Positions 53,643 through 62,789 of a DNA stretch of 64,000 bases are shown piece after piece. A program made the position numbers and the translations under genes. Origin of the DNA: Gimesia alba (lineage in GTDB: Bacteria > Planctomycetota > Planctomycetia > Planctomycetales > Planctomycetaceae). How positions within the stretch are numbered: position 1 is the first letter of the stretch; every line of letters begins with the position of its first letter. Location: positions 4,505,546 through 4,569,545 of the forward strand of contig NZ_CP036269.1 in assembly GCF_007744675.1 (NCBI RefSeq), written 5' to 3'. The notes beneath the pieces are model-generated. The model had not been told where the DNA came from and searched no databases. It saw only the letters and a list, made by a program, of their open reading frames with translations.

Positions 53643-54635
53643 TTAACCGGGCAGCAGATCGCGAACGACATCGCGTTCGTCACGCAATTCCTGCAATGTG
53701 GCATTGAATTTTGCCTGAGCAAAATCATCGTGCTCAATGCCTTCCACGAGTTTCCAGGTGGTGCCATCGCTGGTCAGAGGAAATCCGCAGATCAGTCCTT
53801 CATCCACGCCATAGCTTCCATCACTGCAGACAGCAGCACTGAAGCTTTCGCCTAGCGGAGTTGGAGTGATGATGCTTTTGATCGTTCCCAGTGCTGCATT
53901 CGCAGCAGAGGCAGCACTGGAAGCACCGCGTGCCGCAATCACAGCCGCACCACGTTTCTGAACGGTTTCGATGAATTCCCCGCGCAACCAGTCGTGGTCT
54001 TCAATGATTTCCGGAACGGGAGTTCCATGAATCGTCGCGTTATAGAAATCAGGGAACTGAGTCGCCGAGTGGTTACCCCAGATGTTCATGTTTTTCACAG
54101 CGGAAACAGGCTGACCGGCTTTTTTCGCAATCTGTGATACAGCCCGGTTTTCGTCCAGACGTGTCATCGCGTACCAGCGATCGCGGGGTACTTTGGGAGC
54201 ATTGGCCATGGCAATCAGGCAGTTGGTATTACAGGGATTCCCGACGACCAGAACTCGCACATCATCAGCGGCCGCTGCTTCAATGGCTTTACCGGTGCTG
54301 GTGAAAATCGGACCGTTGATGCGAATCAAGTCGCCCCGTTCCATACCTGCTTTACGAGGAATACTTCCGACACAAATCACGAAGTTACAATCCGCAAAGG
54401 CATCTTCCAGATGATCGCTGTCCGCTTTCACAACCCCTGCCAGAGTTGGGAAGGCACAGTCTTCCAGTTCCATTTCCACTCCGTCCAGTGCTGACAGCAC
54501 GGGAGGAACTTCGACGAGATGGAGAATGACAGGCTGATCAGGACCAAAAATTTCCCCGGATGCCAGACGGAACAACATGGCATAACCAATCTGGCCTGCT
54601 GCCCCGGTAACTGCAACTCGAATCGGATGATTCAT
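53643..54635 (-). CDS. mdh: Malate dehydrogenase
   Basis: 330 residues, cytoplasmic. NAD-binding [15 protein letters not shown] at the N-terminus, [18 protein letters not shown], and the catalytic His in [13 protein letters not shown]. The first-domain length and [21 protein letters not shown] match the actinobacterial/cytosolic malate dehydrogenase type. Converts malate and oxaloacetate in the TCA cycle. AAGGAG lies 10 bases before the start. Confidence 0.95.
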   Translation of the reverse strand: MNHPIRVAVTGAAGQIGYAMLFRLASGEIFGPDQPVILHLVEVPPVLSALDGVEMELEDCAFPTLAGVVKADSDHLEDAFADCNFVICVGSIPRKAGMERGDLIRINGPIFTSTGKAIEAAAADDVRVLVVGNPCNTNCLIAMANAPKVPRDRWYAMTRLDENRAVSQIAKKAGQPVSAVKNMNIWGNHSATQFPDFYNATIHGTPVPEIIEDHDWLRGEFIETVQKRGAAVIAARGASSAASAANAALGTIKSIITPTPLGESFSAAVCSDGSYGVDEGLICGFPLTSDGTTWKLVEGIEHDDFAQAKFNATLQELRDERDVVRDLLPG

Positions 54636-54858
54636 CTCTTAATCACTCCTTAACAATGAATTTTGCTCAGTGAACCTATCTCAAGGTTGAATATTGAAGT
54701 TATGACTGTTTTTTTACCTCCCGGCTCGCGGATCAGCAACCGTTCAGAGGCATCAGTTTCCAATTTCTACAGACTCATCCAGATTGAGGAGAAAAAAGGT
54801 GTTAAGATAGCCAGCCCTGCTGCATTTTTGCGTCGATTAGAAGCCAGACAGACCTGAA

Positions 54859-56037
54859 TCAGCTTTGTGAGAGAGCAATGCCCCCGATCACCACAACAGC
54901 CGCCGCCAGCGAGGCAAACAGGATTTTCACCCAACTGTAAGGACGCTCCCCGTGGACTTCTCCCGTCGCCGCGTTGACCGCCACCTGGTACAGCTTATCC
55001 TTATATTTGTAAGTCATCAGCCACAAAGGCAGCAGTAAATGCTTATACGTGATCGCATCGTACTGGCTCTGAATCGAATCAACGCGCTGAGTGTCGCCGC
55101 CAATCCGTCTGCAGACATCAGAGTACAGGGCCGCGTCAATCCGTTCTTTCCCTAAGATGAAACCGTCTTCCAGTTCCACATCATAGGTCCGGGCAGTAAA
55201 CCCTGCCAATAAGGAATGACGAAACGGCACAAGCAGATGCATCGGAAAGGGTTCCAGTTCCCGGATCAATTGTCGCTTTAGCCCACGCGAAGCCAGGATC
55301 ACGACGTCATCAAAAAAACGCTGAAATTGTCCTGAAGCGGGATACCAGCGCGTCCGTCGCTCCCGTCGACGATTTTTTCCCGTGCCGCGGGTTACATAAT
55401 AATATTCACCACGCTGACCGCGATAGTGAGTGCTGGTCATACTGTCAAATGTAAAATAAGGCAGATAGACGCCATGAAAGGTTCCCTCGGCCCCTTTTTC
55501 CACAAACTCATTAGGAGCAAACCACAACGATTTTACCCAACTGCGCAGATTCTGCCGCGCCACTTCCTGCTCAATCTGAAACGGCAACACCGCATCCACG
55601 GGAACGCGTTTGTCAGACGTATGCGCCTTTTCCAATTGAATCGGCGAAGCACAATAAGGGCACTCAGAACTCGTCACCGAATCCACAAACATCAGCGTGG
55701 CACCACAGCTTTCACACTGAACCTCCTGCTGATTTTGTCCTTCCTCATCAGACTGCTGCTCCCGTAGTTCCTGCAGGTGCGCCAGCATGCCGTAAAAATC
55801 CTGCTCATCGACCGATTCGTCTTCCGAAAAACCGATTGCTTTCTCAAAACCACAATGAGAGCATTTCAAACTTTGCGTCTGAATGTGAAAAACCAGATCC
55901 GCGCCACAGCCTTCACAGGGAAAAATTCGTCCTTTGTCATCATCAATCCGTTCTCCCCCTTCCTCAAACGAAGTTTCTTCGAGGAAAATAGGCTCATCTG
56001 CATCATGAGGAGGCAAAGGAGGGGGCTGTTGACTCAT
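54859..56037 (-). CDS. Zinc-ribbon membrane protein, unknown function
   Basis: 392 residues from the ATG at 56037, preferred over the longer frame to 56082 because GGGA precedes it. Two zinc-ribbon CxxC pairs near the N-terminus: PCEGCGADLVFH with LKCSHCGF and QCESCGATLMFV with SECPYCASP, as in TFIIB-like or primosomal-type ribbons. A central domain has a basic patch (GTGKNRRRERRTRWY) and the C-terminus ends with a membrane helix (ILFASLAAAVVVIGGIAL). Similar proteins are annotated as helicase-like or unknown in other genomes; I do not assign a role. Confidence 0.8.
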   Translation of the reverse strand: MSQQPPPLPPHDADEPIFLEETSFEEGGERIDDDKGRIFPCEGCGADLVFHIQTQSLKCSHCGFEKAIGFSEDESVDEQDFYGMLAHLQELREQQSDEEGQNQQEVQCESCGATLMFVDSVTSSECPYCASPIQLEKAHTSDKRVPVDAVLPFQIEQEVARQNLRSWVKSLWFAPNEFVEKGAEGTFHGVYLPYFTFDSMTSTHYRGQRGEYYYVTRGTGKNRRRERRTRWYPASGQFQRFFDDVVILASRGLKRQLIRELEPFPMHLLVPFRHSLLAGFTARTYDVELEDGFILGKERIDAALYSDVCRRIGGDTQRVDSIQSQYDAITYKHLLLPLWLMTYKYKDKLYQVAVNAATGEVHGERPYSWVKILFASLAAAVVVIGGIALSQS

Positions 56038-56138
56038 CGTTCCCTTTCCGGATGGAGTGTCGATCAATAACTCTGACGGCAACCTGATATTCTGGTAACG
56101 TAAAACGGCATCAAACAGATTAATCTAATGTGAGAAAA

Positions 56139-56942
56139 TCAGCTCTCATAGTCAACTCGAACCAGATACAGCCCGCAAGCAGGCGCCGTCGCTCCCGCCT
56201 GTGAACGGTCCATGGAAACAAGAATCTTCTGTACATTTTCTGGCATCCAGCGGCCTACGCCGACTTCAAGCAACGTCCCGGCAATCGCACGTACCATATT
56301 GTATAAAAAACCATCCGCCACAATATCAACGGTGATAAATTCCGCAGGCAAAGATTCGCTTTCGTTCGTTTGCTTTAGCATTTCTGCCCCCCAGACGGGC
56401 CAGACCGACGTGCGTTGCACCGTCAACTCCTGAATAGTCCGTACACTGGTCGCTTTATTCGGAAAGTGAGATTCGAAACAACGGAAATCGTGCTTGCCCA
56501 GCAAAAACTGAGCAGCCGCGTGCATCTGCTCTGCATCTAATGGTCGGCCGAATTCACAAACATACCGTTTCAGAAAAGGATAACCAACGCCCGTATTATG
56601 AATTACATAACGATATCGTTTGCGGACCGCCGAATACGTCGCGTGAAATGTCGCATCGACCTCTTCCACCTCTCTCACGCAAATGCTGTCCGGCAAAAAT
56701 CGCTGCAATCCCGATTGAATGTTCTTACAGGGAATCGCAGACGTCGTTTGAAAATTCGCCACCTGCCCCAGCGCATGTACGCCGGCATCCGTGCGTCCCG
56801 CCACCAGCACGCCGCTTTTCTGTTGCGTCAACTGTTCGATGGCCGATTCCACGCACGCCTGCACTGAGTGACCGTTCGGCTGCACCTGCCAACCGGCATA
56901 CTCCGATCCATCATAGGCCAGCGTTAGTTTGATGTTTCTCAT
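56139..56942 (-). CDS. truA: tRNA pseudouridine synthase A
   Basis: 267 residues. VAGRTDAGVHALGQVANF carries the catalytic Asp52. RYRYVIHN and FLYNMVRAIAGTLLEVGVG are the other TruA landmarks. It makes pseudouridine at positions 38-40 of the tRNA anticodon stem. Same strand as argH, 63 bases downstream of it. Confidence 0.95.
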   Translation of the reverse strand: MRNIKLTLAYDGSEYAGWQVQPNGHSVQACVESAIEQLTQQKSGVLVAGRTDAGVHALGQVANFQTTSAIPCKNIQSGLQRFLPDSICVREVEEVDATFHATYSAVRKRYRYVIHNTGVGYPFLKRYVCEFGRPLDAEQMHAAAQFLLGKHDFRCFESHFPNKATSVRTIQELTVQRTSVWPVWGAEMLKQTNESESLPAEFITVDIVADGFLYNMVRAIAGTLLEVGVGRWMPENVQKILVSMDRSQAGATAPACGLYLVRVDYES

Positions 56943-57005
56943 GAACGTTCTATCGTCAGCTTTCAGCAGATCCGAAATGGCAGAACAGGACAGCTTGAAC
57001 TCGCC

Positions 57006-58385
57006 TTAGAGACCGAGCTTTTCTTTCCAGTAACCCCACTGTTCCTGCACCGGTGCCTCGCCCCCCGAACCGAAACTGCACAACGCCGCCATCGCGTTTC
57101 GTGCCCCCAGTACCTGATAAATATCGTCTTCAATTTGCGGGCAGGCTTCCTGTAACTCTTCCAACGAAAGATCAACCAGTCGGCACGAACGTGATTCGCA
57201 GAGCGCCACCAGCTTGCCGACGATACCGTGACCTGTCCGCATGGGAGTCCCTTTCTTGATCAGGTACTCCATCAACGCGGTCGCATCAAGGAAGCCGTCT
57301 TCCAGTTTCGCGGCAATCGTATCCTGCTGCAGCTCGGCCCCTTCGACCATCGCTGCCGCCAGTTCCAGGCAGGCGGCCACCGTATCGTAGGCATCAAACA
57401 GGGCCAGCTTGTCCTCCTGCATATCGCGGTTATACGCCATCGGCAGTCCTTTGAGCAGCACCAGAATCTGCTGCACATCGGCAATCGGTCGGGCCGACTT
57501 GCCACGAATCAACTCCAGCACATCCGGATTCCGTTTTTGCGGCATGATCGACGAGCCGGTGGTAAACGCATCGGGCAGTTTGATGAAACCGAACTCGGTT
57601 GAAAACCAGGCGATCCATTCCTCGGCCCAGTTGCTCAAATGCGTCGCTACCAGCGCCATACAGAAACAGAACTCCGCCAGGTAATCCCGGTCACTCGAAA
57701 TATCCAGACTGTTTCGCGCGACATCGGTGAACTCAAGCAACTCTGCAGAATAGTGTCGGTCGATCGGCAGTGACGTTCCCGCCAGTGCCGCACCACCCAA
57801 TGGAGAAACATTCACCCGCTTCAAACAATCCGCCAGACGCTGACGATCCCGGTCAAACTTCTCGCAATACGCGAGCCAGTAATGGGCGGCCTTCACTGGC
57901 TGCGCCCGCTGCAGATGCGTGAAGCCAGGCAGAACGAGAGCCTGGTCCTTTTCACAACGTTCGACAAATGCCACCTGCAGATCTTTGAGCAAACCGTCAA
58001 TCCGCTGAATCGCTTCGCGGGTGTAAAGTTTCAAATCGGTCGAAACCTGATCGTTACGACTTCGCGCGGTATGCAGTTTACGCCCCACATCGCCCACGCG
58101 TTCGGTCAACGCACTTTCAATGTGCATGTGGATGTCTTCGAGATCAAAGCGAAACTCGAACTCGCCCCGTTTAATTTCTCCGCCGATCTGTGTCAGTGTT
58201 TCAACAATCTGCTGACATTCGTCATCAGTAATCAACCCCACCTTGGCCAGCATGCGGGCATGCGCCTGTGAGCCTTGAATGTCCACCGCCGCCAGTCGGC
58301 TGTCAAAACTGATCGATTCTGTAAACGCTTCAACACGTGCATCGGTCTGCTGTTGAAATCGTCCTCCCCAGGCTTTTGCGGCCAC
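57006..58385 (-). CDS. argH: Argininosuccinate lyase
   Basis: 459 residues from the GTG at 58385 (GGAG 8 bases upstream; Val reads as Met, then AAKAWGGRF, the usual start). The frame also runs up to 58403. The [12 protein letters not shown] signature and [16 protein letters not shown] are intact. It splits argininosuccinate into arginine and fumarate in arginine synthesis. Full length. Confidence 0.95.
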   Translation of the reverse strand: MAAKAWGGRFQQQTDARVEAFTESISFDSRLAAVDIQGSQAHARMLAKVGLITDDECQQIVETLTQIGGEIKRGEFEFRFDLEDIHMHIESALTERVGDVGRKLHTARSRNDQVSTDLKLYTREAIQRIDGLLKDLQVAFVERCEKDQALVLPGFTHLQRAQPVKAAHYWLAYCEKFDRDRQRLADCLKRVNVSPLGGAALAGTSLPIDRHYSAELLEFTDVARNSLDISSDRDYLAEFCFCMALVATHLSNWAEEWIAWFSTEFGFIKLPDAFTTGSSIMPQKRNPDVLELIRGKSARPIADVQQILVLLKGLPMAYNRDMQEDKLALFDAYDTVAACLELAAAMVEGAELQQDTIAAKLEDGFLDATALMEYLIKKGTPMRTGHGIVGKLVALCESRSCRLVDLSLEELQEACPQIEDDIYQVLGARNAMAALCSFGSGGEAPVQEQWGYWKEKLGL

Positions 58386-58668
58386 GGTGTTTCTCCACTG
58401 CAATTCAAAAGTGATTGTAAGTCCCAGCGTCGCTTGCAGTATTGTTCAAACGACGCATAGGCAGATTAATCTGCGGGCCGCCATCCATCAAGCCGACCAC
58501 TAGCCCGGAGTCAGAATGACACCATAATTTATGCATTTTCGCCGCAGAATCGGGATTTTTGTTGGTAAATGGTCTATTTGTCCCCCTACGATGGATTTCA
58601 GCGTTTTTCGAGTTGAAAAGTGAGACGCCACCATGCGTCTCGCGTTCCGAGTTCAAAAAGTACAGACC

Positions 58669-59316
58669 ATGAAAAACATCCTGACATTCACCCTGACCGT
58701 CTCCGTCATTCTGATCAACAGTGCGCACCAGACTTCTACTGCCGCCATCGAAGCGTCGAAACCAGAGCTGTACTCTGCAAAACAGGACACAGCGCCGACC
58801 TGGACCATTGGGATTTCACCAGCGCCCGGCCTGAATTCTTACGCCACTCGCGAAATCCAGTTTTCTCTCGCATCAAATCAGGTACTCACCTCATCCACCA
58901 AAAAATCAGACGATACAATCGTGATTGTCCCCCGTGCCATTCCCGAAGTCGCAGCGAAACCGGAATGTGCAAACTGTAATCGTCCAAGGCGGAGAGCAAT
59001 GAACCGCAGTGCGTATTGCCATTCCTGGCCCTGGTCGCGTCGCTCCTATTTTGCCAATCTGCAATTAAGTCCCGCCCAGTATATGTATAGTGATTTCATC
59101 CGATCCAACTGGTTTGGTTCTCCCTATCCAGGACACTCTTTCTACTATAGTGGTTACCGCCCGTCGTTTCGTTTTGGTTCGCTTCAGTTCCGAGGCTTCG
59201 GCAATTATGACCGTATGTATAACCCGCGGATTATTCCCTTCGGTTATCAATACGCAGGATCACCCACTTACTATGCCGCACTCGCACTGACTTCGATGTT
59301 TCCCTCGCTTCCCTGA
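58669..59316 (+). CDS. Small secreted protein of unknown function
   Basis: 215 residues from the ATG at 58669, where a Sec signal begins (MKNILTFTLTVSVILINSAH); a longer frame starts at 58633. A CANCNRPRRRA motif near the middle is followed by a region rich in Tyr, Phe, Ser and Gly, low in charge. Probably extracellular. No family recognised. Confidence 0.65.
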   Translation: MKNILTFTLTVSVILINSAHQTSTAAIEASKPELYSAKQDTAPTWTIGISPAPGLNSYATREIQFSLASNQVLTSSTKKSDDTIVIVPRAIPEVAAKPECANCNRPRRRAMNRSAYCHSWPWSRRSYFANLQLSPAQYMYSDFIRSNWFGSPYPGHSFYYSGYRPSFRFGSLQFRGFGNYDRMYNPRIIPFGYQYAGSPTYYAALALTSMFPSLP

Positions 59317-59429
59317 TTCCGTAAATCACGACGAAATCCGGTTTTGTCTGGTCCCCTTACGCCTGAATTGATAGAATGAGAGCCTGAAGCACTCCAATCA
59401 TCTTCCACAGTTTTTGATGGGTCGAGCAG

Positions 59430-60818
59430 ATGGCTGAACTATTTCAAAGCGGGATGTGCGCGCCTCACTTATTAAATCGACGGCAGGCAATGCAAATCGG
59501 CGTCGGACTGTTTGGTCTGAGCTTGCCGGAATTTCTCAAAGCCGCAGCCACTTCAGGCAAACCAGATGTTTCCTGTATCTTCATCTTCTTAGCCGGCGGC
59601 GCAAGCCATTTTGAAACGTTCGACCCCAAACCGGATGCCCCCTCAGAAATTCGTGGCCCCTGGAAACCGACCAGTACCAGTGTTCCCGGCACCTTCATCT
59701 GTGAAAAACTTCCTCTGCTCGCCCGCCGCATGGATAAAGTCGCGTTGATTCGCTCCTGGCAGGGCAAAAGCGGCTCACACAGCACCGGCTCACAACATGT
59801 GGCCAGCGGTTTTTATCCCGTGGGCAAACAGTACTTCCCTAACTTCGGCTGTCTCGTCTCTTCCCTGTATGGCAGTCGTGTCCCGGGCGTACCGCCGCAC
59901 CTTGGTCTGCCTGTCGCCGCCCGCTATACCGATCCCCCCGGCTATCTGGGCACCGCCTATTCAGCCTTCGACCTCAAAGGCGATCCACAGAAACCGGAGA
60001 TGGAACTGGGCGGACTGAACCTGTCGCGTGTCCGGTTTGAAGATCGACTCTCGATGTTATCACAGTTGGAGAATCTCAGCCGCTTGCAGACAGTCAAAAA
60101 CGCACAGCTGGAATCGGTCGATAAATTCACCGAAGAAGCGATAGCGATGCTCACCAGTGGCGCGATGCAGAAAGCGGTCAACCTGGAAGAGGAGTCTATC
60201 CAGACGCGCGAACGATATGGCGACAACATTTATGGCCGCCGGGTTTTGCTTGCCCGTAGATTGATTGAAGCCGGCGCGCGGTTCGTCACCATCAATCAGG
60301 CAGTTCAAGGTGGCTTATTCGGAAATGCCAAAACCAACGGCACCTGGGACAATCACGGCTGGCTCTTCGATTCGATGATGTCGTTTGCCAGTCGCCCCGC
60401 GGGCATGCCCGGCAACAAACGCTGGCACAGCTATTCAGGCCCTGGCAATGTTCCTCAATTGGATATGTCACTTTCTGCCCTGCTGGATGACCTGGAGGAA
60501 CGAGGTCTGTTAGACACGACATTGGTCGTCGCGATGGGCGAATTTGGTCGGACTCCAAAAGTCAATGCCACCGCTGGCCGCGACCATTATCCGAATGCGG
60601 GCAGCGTACTAATGGCCGGCGGCCCGGTTCAACGCGGCACTGTCATTGGTGCCACCGACCGTAAAGGAAGCCTGCCCAGCACACGCCCCTGTCGGCCGGA
60701 AGATATCGCTGCTTCGATCTACCATGCCATGGGCATTGACGCCCATCAAACCTACTTCCCCCGCCTGCCACGCCCAACGCCCATCGCATCGGGTCGGATC
60801 ATTGAAGGTCTGTTCTAA
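59430..60818 (+). CDS. DUF1501 family protein with Tat signal
   Basis: 462 residues. The N-terminus has RRQAMQIGVGLFGLSLPEFL, a twin-arginine signal. The rest matches the planctomycete DUF1501 family: IFLAGGASHFETFDPKPDAP, SHSTGSQHVASGFYP, NHGWLFDSMMSF and VVAMGEFGRTPKVN. The fold is related to alkaline phosphatase/sulfatase, but the enzymatic role is unknown. DUF1501 genes are usually paired with DUF1549/DUF1553 cytochrome-type partners; none is adjacent here. Confidence 0.9.
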   Translation: MAELFQSGMCAPHLLNRRQAMQIGVGLFGLSLPEFLKAAATSGKPDVSCIFIFLAGGASHFETFDPKPDAPSEIRGPWKPTSTSVPGTFICEKLPLLARRMDKVALIRSWQGKSGSHSTGSQHVASGFYPVGKQYFPNFGCLVSSLYGSRVPGVPPHLGLPVAARYTDPPGYLGTAYSAFDLKGDPQKPEMELGGLNLSRVRFEDRLSMLSQLENLSRLQTVKNAQLESVDKFTEEAIAMLTSGAMQKAVNLEEESIQTRERYGDNIYGRRVLLARRLIEAGARFVTINQAVQGGLFGNAKTNGTWDNHGWLFDSMMSFASRPAGMPGNKRWHSYSGPGNVPQLDMSLSALLDDLEERGLLDTTLVVAMGEFGRTPKVNATAGRDHYPNAGSVLMAGGPVQRGTVIGATDRKGSLPSTRPCRPEDIAASIYHAMGIDAHQTYFPRLPRPTPIASGRIIEGLF

Positions 60819-60862
60819 ACGTTCATCGACAAGCCAAAACGGACTGAGTTTCAGAAATCTCA

Positions 60863-60884
60863 AATCCCCCTTTTCGAAGGGATT
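60863..60884 (+). terminator. Weak hairpin after the DUF1501 gene
   Basis: CCCTT and AAGGG close a TTCG tetraloop (60868-60881), extended by AAT/ATT. No T run follows, so it may be a processing or attenuation hairpin instead. Confidence 0.35.
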
Positions 60885-60948
60885 GCATCCGCTGATCGCT
60901 CCTGATAGGTTTCTTGTTTAGCGCGAGATCTATTGCGGAGTGATAAAA

Positions 60949-61659
60949 TTGTTTAAATTATTAACAAATGAGCCCCCGAAAGCCGTCGTCCTGGTGAGTG
61001 GCGGTCTGGATTCGGCGACGACTTTAGCAATCGCGGCGGACGCCGGTTTTGAATTGTACGCCCTCTCGTTTGACTACGGTCAAAGGCACCGCCACGAATT
61101 GGAAGCAGCCAAAAAAGTCTGCGAGTCGTTCAACGTCAAACAGTTTGTCATCTTTCCGCTCGACCTGCGCGTCTTCGGCGGCTCAGCCCTCACGGCAGAC
61201 ATCGAAGTCCCCAAAGACCGGAGCGAACACGATCTGGAGACCGGTATCCCCATCACCTACGTTCCCGCACGCAACACCGTGTTTCTTTCGCTCGCTCTTG
61301 CGTGGGCGGAAACGCTGAATGCCTTCGATCTCTTCATCGGCGTCAACGCCGTCGATTACAGCGGCTACCCGGACTGCCGCCCGGAATTCATTGAAGCGTT
61401 TCAGAAAGTCGCTTCGCTGGCGACAAAAACCGGCGTGGAACATTCCGGGAACTGGCAGATTCATACCCCGCTGATTTCACTGACCAAAGCCGAGATCATC
61501 AAACAGGGTATGGCACTCGGCGTCGACTATGGCCTGACGCACAGCTGCTACGATCCCCTTCCCGATGGCACCCCCTGCGGCCACTGCGATTCGTGCCAGC
61601 TCCGCGCCAAAGGCTTCGCTGAAGCAGGCTTCGACGATCCGGCTTTGAAATCCAGTTAG
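60949..61659 (+). CDS. queC: 7-cyano-7-deazaguanine synthase
   Basis: 236 residues if translation begins at TTG 60949, which has GCGGAG 8 bases upstream; a GTG at 60940 is another option. The PP-loop ATPase motif [10 protein letters not shown] is near the N-terminus, and [19 protein letters not shown] near the end supplies the four zinc Cys. It makes preQ0 for queuosine tRNA modification. Other queuosine genes are not in the window. Confidence 0.93.
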   Translation: MFKLLTNEPPKAVVLVSGGLDSATTLAIAADAGFELYALSFDYGQRHRHELEAAKKVCESFNVKQFVIFPLDLRVFGGSALTADIEVPKDRSEHDLETGIPITYVPARNTVFLSLALAWAETLNAFDLFIGVNAVDYSGYPDCRPEFIEAFQKVASLATKTGVEHSGNWQIHTPLISLTKAEIIKQGMALGVDYGLTHSCYDPLPDGTPCGHCDSCQLRAKGFAEAGFDDPALKSS

Positions 61660-61831
61660 GTCGTGTTTATTTAATGATTTTGAGTGTAATTCTCAGGAAA
61701 GCGCACTCACCGCGATCGGTATTAACCGCGTCTAACGCCGTGCGGCTGATCTTGTCTGCAGCAATTAGCCGAAGGGCGTTAGCCCCGGTTTCTCTCATTT
61801 GCTAAGACGCATTCTAATTCAGAAACACGAC
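61660..61831. mobile_element. Palindromic REP/MITE-like element
   Basis: The core has 27-base arms, 61724-61750 and 61764-61790, inverted with 22 of 27 matching positions around a 13-base loop. Each arm itself contains a small GCC-GGC hairpin (GCTAACGCC type). A perfect 9-base inverted repeat, GTCGTGTTT at 61660-61668 and AAACACGAC at 61823-61831, closes the ends. No coding capacity. From memory such GGCTAACGCC palindromes recur in planctomycete genomes. Confidence 0.7.
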
Positions 61832-61840
61832 TTGGCCATT

Positions 61841-62704
61841 TCAACTGGACGGTTTCAGTTCCCACCCCGGTTCGGTCACCGGTGGTGTCTCTGAGGGCTC
61901 AACCAGTTTGCCGTATAGATCCGGACGTCGTGCGCGGATATAACGTCGTCCGCCGGCTTGTCCCAGTTTTTCCTCAGTGCAGAGGGCAATGGTGATGTCG
62001 TCGCCCAGTTTGGTACATTCTCCAATGATCTCGCCGAACGGATCTAAAATCATTGACAGACCCGGTTTGACTTCCTGATCATCTATGCCAACCGGATTTG
62101 TGAAGATAGCATAGACCCCGTTATCATAGGCCCGTGCCGGATCAACCAGACCGCGGCCCGGCATCACTGACGGCAGACAACAGGTCACATGAGGCATGAA
62201 GATGATGTCTGCTCCCAGCATCGCCGTCATCCGCACGTTTTCGACCAGATTATTATCATAACAGATCAGAATCCCGCAACGACAACCCCGTACATCAAAC
62301 ACAACGTACTCATCACCGGAAGAGAGATGCGAATTCACGAACGCGTGCAGCTTGCGAAAGCGGGCCAGCAGTTCAGTTCCATCCACGCAAATATACGTAT
62401 TATAAACTTCCCCCTGATCGACTTCGAACAGACCGGCCAGAATGGGAACGCCGACTTCCTCTGAAATCTGCATCAATTCCTGCGTACTCGGCCCGTTTGG
62501 AACAGGCTCGGCCAGGTCTATCAGTTGCTCTTTGGAAAATGATTGCACAAACGTGTAAGCCGGGATACAACACTCGTGGAAGCTGACAATTTCCGCCCCC
62601 TGCTCGACCGCCTGGTGGGCGAGCTCACGAATCCGTTGGAGGTTATAGGCTTTGTCGCCATTGCGGTGTTCAAACTGGACGGCGGCGATCCGGATATCTC
62701 TCAT
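61841..62704 (-). CDS. Carbon-nitrogen hydrolase (nitrilase superfamily)
   Basis: 287 residues from the ATG at 62704, preferred because AGGAG lies upstream and the family begins with MRDIRIAAVQ; a longer frame reaches 62848 and would overlap the divergent PepA start. The catalytic triad is Glu44 (SFHECC), Lys118 (RFRKLHAF) and Cys148 (ILICYDNN). Cuts C-N bonds in amides, nitriles or carbamoyl compounds; substrate unknown. Divergent from the aminopeptidase gene with 85 bases between. Confidence 0.9.
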   Translation of the reverse strand: MRDIRIAAVQFEHRNGDKAYNLQRIRELAHQAVEQGAEIVSFHECCIPAYTFVQSFSKEQLIDLAEPVPNGPSTQELMQISEEVGVPILAGLFEVDQGEVYNTYICVDGTELLARFRKLHAFVNSHLSSGDEYVVFDVRGCRCGILICYDNNLVENVRMTAMLGADIIFMPHVTCCLPSVMPGRGLVDPARAYDNGVYAIFTNPVGIDDQEVKPGLSMILDPFGEIIGECTKLGDDITIALCTEEKLGQAGGRRYIRARRPDLYGKLVEPSETPPVTEPGWELKPSS

Positions 62705-62789
62705 TGGGTTTTTGCTCCTGATTTGATAAACTGTCAGACAACTTATCTTACTCTGCACTATTCCATCGATAAAGGGATTTGAAGAACTA

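Noticed and set aside
54663-54857. A 64-codon plus-strand frame between mdh and the zinc-ribbon gene
   Set aside because: No ribosome site, no recognisable family, and no codon bias; it fills the promoter region of mdh.
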